From the NCBI RefSeq assembly GCF_037392515.1, contig NC_090283.1, positions 15,313,501 through 15,377,500 of the forward strand: a stretch of 64,000 nucleotides of DNA. The letters are read 5' to 3'. Position 1 is the stretch's first letter, and the number at the start of each line of letters is the position of its first letter. Below the pieces are notes generated by a model. It was given only the letters and a program-made list of their open reading frames with translations, was not told where the DNA came from and searched no databases. Position numbers and translations under genes: made by a program. This DNA is from Haliotis asinina (lineage: Eukaryota; Mollusca; Gastropoda; Lepetellida; Haliotidae). This document shows positions 58,353 through 64,000 of the stretch, one piece after another.

Positions 58353-58446
58353 ATGCTTCTGTTTGCCATGTTGTCATCGTCATGTTTTGTTCTTGTGTTT
58401 GCACAACACTATCTTAGCGCTAAGACAGACTCTCATACCTTAAGAA
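58353..58446 (+). CDS. Candidate signal-peptide exon of a secreted or membrane protein
   Basis: ATG is followed by a strongly hydrophobic leader (MLLFAMLSSSCFVLVFAQHY, cleavage likely after VFA) and SAKTDSHTLR, ending at a good donor (A followed by GTAAGT) in phase 1. Phase-1 borders are usual in genes built of extracellular modules. No matching second exon was identified downstream on this strand. It differs from the phase-0 first exons of the four receptor genes, so it probably starts another gene. It could be a chance frame. Confidence 0.35.
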
Positions 58447-58924
58447 GTAAGTTGATTATATCAATATTTCGGCCTTAATGTATGCAAGTATTCGCTATTC
58501 CTGGGTCCGAACCCATCAGTTGTGATTCATGGTCAATACTGTGGTACGGCAGTACAACAGATAAATAAGCAGTTATGCAAACTGTATGAATTATGCTAAT
58601 TGAAGGATAGGATTTTCTTGCTGTTTGTGTACCACCTGATTTCATCACTGATTTCTTTCAGCGATTATTTACACTAGTCACAGTTGCATTTCTTCTCAGA
58701 TATCGAGACTAGTTATTGTCTGATAGTTTATATTTCACGTAAAACATTGTTTACCTATTAACAAGCTGTGTAGGTTGAAGATCCTGTAATGATACGACAG
58801 AAATTTAATCTCAATTTGGCACGTGTGGCCTCGTCATGGTATCCAAGGCGCATCTGTTACGCATGTCTGTCGGTACAATGGTTTCCCCGCCGTGATAATA
58901 TACAGGTATATATCTAAAAGTGCT

Positions 58925-59065
58925 GTAAAACAGCATTACCTCGTCACGCTGAAAGCCCAAGTTGTATTCTCCATACATGTGTGAAACCCATTTCTGATGT
59001 CTCCAGCAGCGACATTGCTAGAATATTGCTAACATCGGCATAAAACTAAACTCAGTCTCTCAATC
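58925..59065 (+). repeat. SINE-2 copy
   Basis: ACCTCGTCACGCTGAAAGCC, CATACATGTGTGAAACCCAT, GACATTGCTAGAATATTGCT, CATCGGCATAAAACTAAACT. Confidence 0.7.
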
Positions 59066-59077
59066 ACTCTGGGGTTT

Positions 59078-59410
59078 GTTTGTTGGGTGGTTTACGCCAA
59101 AACATTCCCGTCGGGTCTTCAAATAACCGAATCTGGATCAGACAATCCAGAGGTCAACAGCTTGTACACTCACCTACTATGATAAAGTGAGTGAATGTAC
59201 TTTTACGCCGCTGTTAGCAATGTTCCAGCAATATCAGGGTTGTAGACATCAGAGATGGGCCTAAATCATTGTACCAATTTGGGGAATCAAACAATTTAAT
59301 CACTTGGCTACTCCCACCCCAACTGTCCAAACACAACTGGGATAAGATGACATGTGTCATCTAAGGCAGTGAGTTTGACCATCTGATCCCGTTAGTCGCG
59401 ACAATCATGG
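59078..59410 (-). repeat. SINE-1 interrupted by a SINE-2
   Basis: 59078-59170 (ACCGAATCTGGATCAGACAA, CAGAGGTCAACAGC) and 59328-59410 (CTGGGATAAGATGACATGTG, ATCCCGTTAGTCGCGACAAT) are the two halves of one antisense SINE-1. The SINE-2 copy at 59183-59325 sits between them. Confidence 0.75.
59183..59325 (-). repeat. SINE-2 copy nested in SINE-1
   Basis: AGTGAGTGAATGTACTTTTA, GCAATGTTCCAGCAATATCA, CATTGTACCAATTTGGGGAA. Younger than its host copy. Confidence 0.7.
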
Positions 59411-59701
59411 ATTTCTTTACACCCACATTAAGCAGACAAAATATGATACGACCGACTTGATGCCCATCGGTGGACCGGCTCTGCTTTTAGAAGCGATTTC
59501 TTTCCTGTGCGACAAGTGTTTTGTTGCTACTATTTGTATTTGACCTCAAAGAAACATATGCCCATTCAGCTCACCCAACAACATACGCAAATCAGATACA
59601 TTGCAATTGTATGCGTTACATTTACTCAACGCAAACACGAACCAAAACTACGTACTTATTCGTCAGAGCACGGAAACAAATAATAGTGACATACTAGCCT
59701 T

Positions 59702-59879
59702 GTTTACATGTACCCCTTTGCCCCCGGAGTTAAAATACCCCTGGAGGTAAATATACCACCGTGAGGCAATTTTGTCGCGTAAACAGGTCTAACACGGGGG
59801 TAAATTTTTACTCCCAGGGGGTATTCTGCCCCTGATCAAGAGGTGGAGCAAATTCAGGGTAAACGTGTCATGTAAACGG
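59702..59879. mobile_element. Fold-back element (GTTTACATG ends, GGGGTA core)
   Basis: Left GTTTACATGTACCCCTTTG; right, inverted, GTTTACATGACACGTTTACC. Inner CCCCCGGAGTTAAAATACCC is answered by GGGGTAAATTTTTACTCCCA. No reading frame. Confidence 0.65.
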
Positions 59880-60194
59880 TTTATCAAGTTTAATCCAACC
59901 AAAGGTGCATTTGTAGATCCTACCATCCCTGTTTATAATGGAATAGTTTGCCAGGAAATCTAAATATAGCTGTGATGCAACGTTTTGCTGTGCGCTATAC
60001 ACCCTGTCAGTAGTCTGCAGCTGTAAACTGGAAACAACATGCCTCCGGAAAACAAGCACTTACGACGTGGTTATGCCTGGACAGATGATGAGACGAAGTG
60101 TCTGCTAAGTATCTGGGGAGACATGCATATTCAGTCCCAACTGGACAGCCCTTCAAAAGCTGATACAGCTGTTTATTCAAAGGTGACGTGTGAC

Positions 60195-61595
60195 ATCGGA
60201 TTAAGGTGCAGAGATTGATGTTCATTATGTGAATTACTGGATTGTCTGGAAAACACATAATTGCTAGAAGCTTGGTTAAACAACACACATGAGATTCTAA
60301 TTCCAACGATGAGCATGGACTTGTGACCAGGGAATCTTTCATTAAAATACAATCCTGGTACGTCGTCATGTGTAGAGTTGCGGCCCTTAGGCGTGTTAGG
60401 AATCAGGATGTTCACTCGGACTGTTTCTTAGTATGTCAGCACAAGCCGCTTTGAGCTAATCAATAAGTTGTATGCTTCTCTCGAGAGCCTGTAGTCGAAG
60501 GATGACACTGCAAGAAAAAGGTGTACATCAGACCGTATTACCCGTTGGAGAAGTTTACAACGTATTTATCTAACCGGCAGGTTAAATGTGCAAAATATCA
60601 TTTTATTTTATACTGCCAATCAATAACCTCGCTACTGACTATATGACATATAAACAAAATGGCGTCTGTATCTAGCCTGGCTTTTTAAAATCAGTTAAAC
60701 ATGTTCTGATAAGTATATATCTGCAATATGTTTGGGTTCAGTGTGCAAACTATTAAATGTATAAAATAATCTGGATAAAACATGAAAGCCGGTAAAATAA
60801 ATGTTTAAATAGTGAACTTGAAAACAGCTAGGCAAACGGTTTTCGAACTCCGGGCATTGCATGCGTCATACCTTGACGCCATATGGTTGTTAGCGACACA
60901 CATTCTCTGTGAAGAGTTTGGCGCGTAATATTTTTGTGGTAATATTTTTCCAGTTCGGAAACTTGTTAAAGTGTCACTGACCAAACCATTCCTGTACAGG
61001 TATAGCCCTGTAATAGCTAATGCCGATTTTTTTGTTGAATGTGAATGTGCCAGCACTCTCCGCCTCATACCCTCTGCCAGCCTCCAGATCCTCTGATGTG
61101 GCAGTCTACGCCATTCCACGGGTTACGCTGTTGCCCTAGACGACCGCTCATGGCCCCGATATACACCAAAGGGATATCGATAATATCAAGACTCGTTCAA
61201 TCATGAGACATGCCAGGGGGTACTGAGCTAAGTTCTTTGTGTATATAACTGAAAAGATTTGAATGGGTTTGAAGCCAAATCACTCACTTCTCAGAAAGTC
61301 GATCCTGTCAAGTTGGCAACAGCATACCTAACACTGAAGCAGCTAAACAGCTGAAAATGGTCATATTAATGACAGAATGTTCATTTATCAAAAGAACTGG
61401 CACTGCATTTTAAAAGATATAACTTGAAACGGAATTCCACGAAATGTTCAGGGGCTGTGACATGGCCTTTTTCCCCTGCAGATCGTGAATCAAACAATTT
61501 ACACCATGGAAATTGTATACGGTTTCGGTATAATCTCCGTGTAGTTAGCACACTGATATTATATTTTATAAGGTTATTGTTCAGCTGTACCCACA
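60195..61595. other. Noncoding; SINE-1 scrap then AT-rich sequence
   Basis: 60195-60290 is a sense SINE-1 fragment (GATTGATGTTCATTATGTGA, ACTGGATTGTCTGG). The rest has no feature I can support. Confidence 0.4.
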
Positions 61596-64000
61596 TCACT
61601 TGTCATCTTCCTCATCATCACCCGATGGAATATGCACTGGAGCTCGAGTTGTTGTCGTTGTACTCGTCGTTGTAGTTGTCGTTGATGTTGTAGTAGACGT
61701 TGTCGTAGAAGTTGCAGTAGAAGTAGTTTGCATGCTGGTGGTAGTAGTGGCAGTAGTAGCAGTTTCTTGTGCCGTTGCTGAAATAGATGTCATACCAAGA
61801 ACATTACTCTTATCACAACTCAGTCAGAAGTGTTAGATCACGGACGAAAATATGAGCATGTGCTGCACCACTCTCCCGACACAAACAGATGCCAAGGCGC
61901 GTCAACCTTTCGAATAAACAAACACATCATGTCCCCTGCGAAACAGCAAAGCGCTCTGACGACTGGAGAATGCCACAAGTGCACCCTAGTGCCTGATCCT
62001 GTTTTAGTGTATGTATGGTAAACATCATGTCCCCTGCGAAACAGCAAAGTGCTCTGACGACTGGAGAATGCCACAATTGCACTCTAGTGCCTGATCCTGT
62101 TTTAGTGTATGTATCGTAAACATTGCATGAAGTCGGACTGAAGAGCCTGTGGTGGCTTACTCCGCGAATATGTACAGCAGAAAAAGAATATATATACAGG
62201 AGAACTTCTTCCAGGTGGTTAGTTGGTTTAATGCCGAACTCACCAATATTCCACCTATATGGCATCGATCAGTAAATAAACCAGTCTGCACAAGCCAATC
62301 CAGTGATTCGGCAGCATGGGCATCAGTCTACTCAATTTTGGATATGATGACACGAGTCAGCGAGCCTGACCAGCCGATCCCACTGGTCGCTTCTTACGGC
62401 AATCATGGGTTGCGGAAGGCCAATTATAACCCGGACTTTCACGGTTCCTTCCAAGGAGGGGGTCTCACAATAGTATATCTCCTTGCACCAAGCACGTGCT
62501 AGTCTGTATACATCAAAAAGGGGTCGGTCACGGTATCTTACAGCAATACTTGAAAACAGAAAACCTCCTGGTACCCCTACACTACCACGTCAACCAGGCT
62601 GGTTCCGTTACAGTCGTGCATCACAGCAAGAATGGGCTGGATTCGTTACATTAGTACGTCAAGCCATGAAAGGACTGGTTTCCTTGTAGTAGTAATAAGT
62701 AAAGCTATGAAAGGACTGGTTTCCCTGTAGTAGAAATACGTCATGCTATGAAAGGAGTGGTTTCGTTACATTAGTACGTCAAGCTATGAAAGGACTGGGT
62801 TCCTAGTAGTAGTAATACATCAAGCTATGAAAGGACTGGTTTCCCTGTAGTAGAAATACGTCAAGCTATGAAAGGAGTGGTTTCGTTACAGTAGTACATC
62901 AAGCTATGAAAAGACTGGTTCCCTTGTAGTATTAAGACGTCAAGCCATGAAAGGATTGGTTTCGATGCAGTAGAAAGTCAAGCTAACAGAGAACTGGTTT
63001 CGTTACAGGAATAAGTCAACCAAACTGATTTCGTTACAATTTTACGTCAATCTAAGAAAGGACTGGTTTCGCTACAGTAGTATATGACGCTGAAATAACT
63101 CCATAATAGTTCGTCATACATGTTTTTTTTTTAGATTTCTTTGTGTTAAGTACCAATTTAAAACGTACATTGATCATCAGCCCTGAACTCCTTGGTGGAA
63201 TTAATTGATTTACGGTTGGAGGTATTTATCCACAAAGCTGTAAAATGCGAAACAATACTTACAGATGCAGCTGTACGAGGAGGTTGTAGGATCACAGTAC
63301 TGACTTGAGGTGCAGGTGTGCTGGGCACAGGTCCCTGACAACCTCTGGGGAACACAATAATGAAGGAATAAAGAGAGAAAAATTAAAAACAATGCATGCG
63401 AAGCCTCTGTAATGAACCTGTGTATTGTGCCTTTGAAGAAAGCAATGGCATTAGTACATGTATTTCCTCAAGTGTAGGTATTGTATCCTTGAAGTTCAAT
63501 GGCTGAGTCGTCACGAGCTCCGATTTGTATTGTTGCTTTACCAACAACTTTTCCATTAAAGAGTCGTAAAATAAACAGAGTCACTAGGGGCATTTTGTCT
63601 ATATGCTAATAAGGCAGCCAAATGTTAACCCGTTTGCTTGTCACCCACACCAAAATGTGTGGAGCACAACTATTTACAAGTGATGATCCGTGATAGAGTG
63701 ACAACTGTCTGAAAAAGAGCTCAATACAACACAACACAACACAACACAACAAATTCACGTTATACAAGTAACGAGCTGCGGGATCCCTGACAGTAACCTA
63801 AATCTCTATTATACACGGTTCATTCCTAATTTCAAGTGACGGGCCGTGACACCAAATCTCAACTGCCTGAAGTTGTATTAATCTTAATATAGATTTCATT
63901 ACAAACCTTTGGGAACATGTCGACAACAGAATGAATCCATCCCATCGCTGTGGTGAATGAATTTTGATTTACGGTCTCACCCAACAATTCACAGTCGCCA
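61596..64000 (-). CDS. 3' part of a gene with EGF-like half-module and Thr-rich acidic C-terminus (partial)
   Basis: Three candidate exons on the minus strand: 64000-63907 (runs off the window), 63344-63263 and 61777-61596. The first ends VVDMFPK at a GTTTGT donor in phase 0. The second follows CCCCAG and encodes RLSGTCAQHTCTSSQYC, DPTTSSYSC, the spacing of the first four cysteines of an EGF-like module, ending at GTAAGT in phase 1. The third follows ATTTCAG in the matching phase and encodes about 60 residues: a Thr-rich, mucin-like stretch (probable O-glycosylation) and an acidic end, DDEEDDK then TGA. Phases agree across both joins. The splice drops the second Cys of the usual C-x-C, so the EGF fold would be incomplete. 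Likely secreted or cell-surface; family not recognised. No membrane span is visible in this part. Confidence 0.5.
61924..62120. repeat. 98-bp direct repeat, two copies
   Basis: Two adjacent copies starting CATCATGTCCCCTGCGAAAC and ending TTTTAGTGTATGTAT, differing at only a few positions, so recent. Within the last intron of the minus-strand gene. Confidence 0.9.
62213..62450 (-). repeat. SINE-1 copy
   Basis: GGTTTAATGCCGAACTCACC, CAATCCAGTGATTCGGCAGC, GTCGCTTCTTACGGCAATCA, AACCCGGACTTTCACGG. Confidence 0.75.
62640..63085. repeat. ~42-bp minisatellite, ~10 copies
   Basis: Unit approximately GTCAAGCTATGAAAGGACTG followed by GTTTCGTTACAGTAGTAATAC, with alternating GTTTCGTTACA and GTTTCCCTGTA variants suggesting higher-order pairs. 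Confidence 0.85.
63722..63756. repeat. (CAACA)n short tandem repeat
   Basis: About six CAACA units. Confidence 0.8.

Noticed and set aside
1-64000. Endogenous viral or LTR elements
   Set aside because: No capsid, protease, integrase or envelope motif and no long direct terminal repeat pair was seen in any frame.

Overview
The window looks like genomic DNA of a marine gastropod, most likely an abalone (Haliotis) or close relative. It is AT-rich and intron-rich and carries dozens of copies of SINE-like repeats whose sequence I recall as common in Haliotis DNA; this is recognition from memory, not a database search. Genes are short exons with GT-AG borders in a sea of SINEs, fold-back MITEs, minisatellites and one Tc1-like transposon. 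No rRNA gene, true tRNA gene or CRISPR array was found.

The core of the window is a cluster of four paralogous ionotropic glutamate receptor-like / ionotropic receptor (iGluR/IR) subunit genes. Genes A (10249-5917) and B (22313-15251, plus a probable tail exon) lie on the minus strand; C (30123-36497) and D (43447-57341) lie on the plus strand. The two pairs stand head to head across a 7.8 kb spacer. Each gene has a 16-17 codon signal-peptide exon, a 13-17 codon exon that already holds the first strand of the ligand-binding domain, an S1 exon, an exon with the rest of S1, M1 and the start of the pore loop, and then pore, M3, S2 and M4. There is no room for an amino-terminal domain. Border positions and intron phases (0, 0, 0, 1) agree in all four, which supports the models. 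Predicted lengths are 452 (A), at least 460 (B), 496 (C) and 469 aa (D). All four keep the carboxylate-binding Arg in S1 and the acidic amino-group ligand in S2, share an extra C-x6-C pair in S2, and have unusual pore residues (Trp, Trp, Gln, His at the Q/R-equivalent position). Only C has its S2 region split by two further introns, and these consist largely of SINE sequence.

At the left edge (1-5.9 kb) there are two weakly related candidate 3'-terminal exons of unrecognised genes (976-1186 and 3427-3560), a hammerhead-ribozyme-like motif and a MITE. At the right edge (57.3-64 kb) there are an isolated signal-peptide exon on the plus strand (58353-58446) and the 3' part of a minus-strand gene with an EGF-like half-module and a Thr-rich, acidic C-terminus (64000-61596, running off the window).

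The remaining DNA is repeats. SINE-1 and SINE-2 share their 3' ends, and SINE-3 has a separate tRNA-like head. At least eight different palindromic fold-back elements are present, as are a 1.9 kb inverted-repeat element with a 32-bp minisatellite in its core, and several minisatellites. The 8.6 kb second intron of gene D holds a frameshifted Tc1-like transposase gene.
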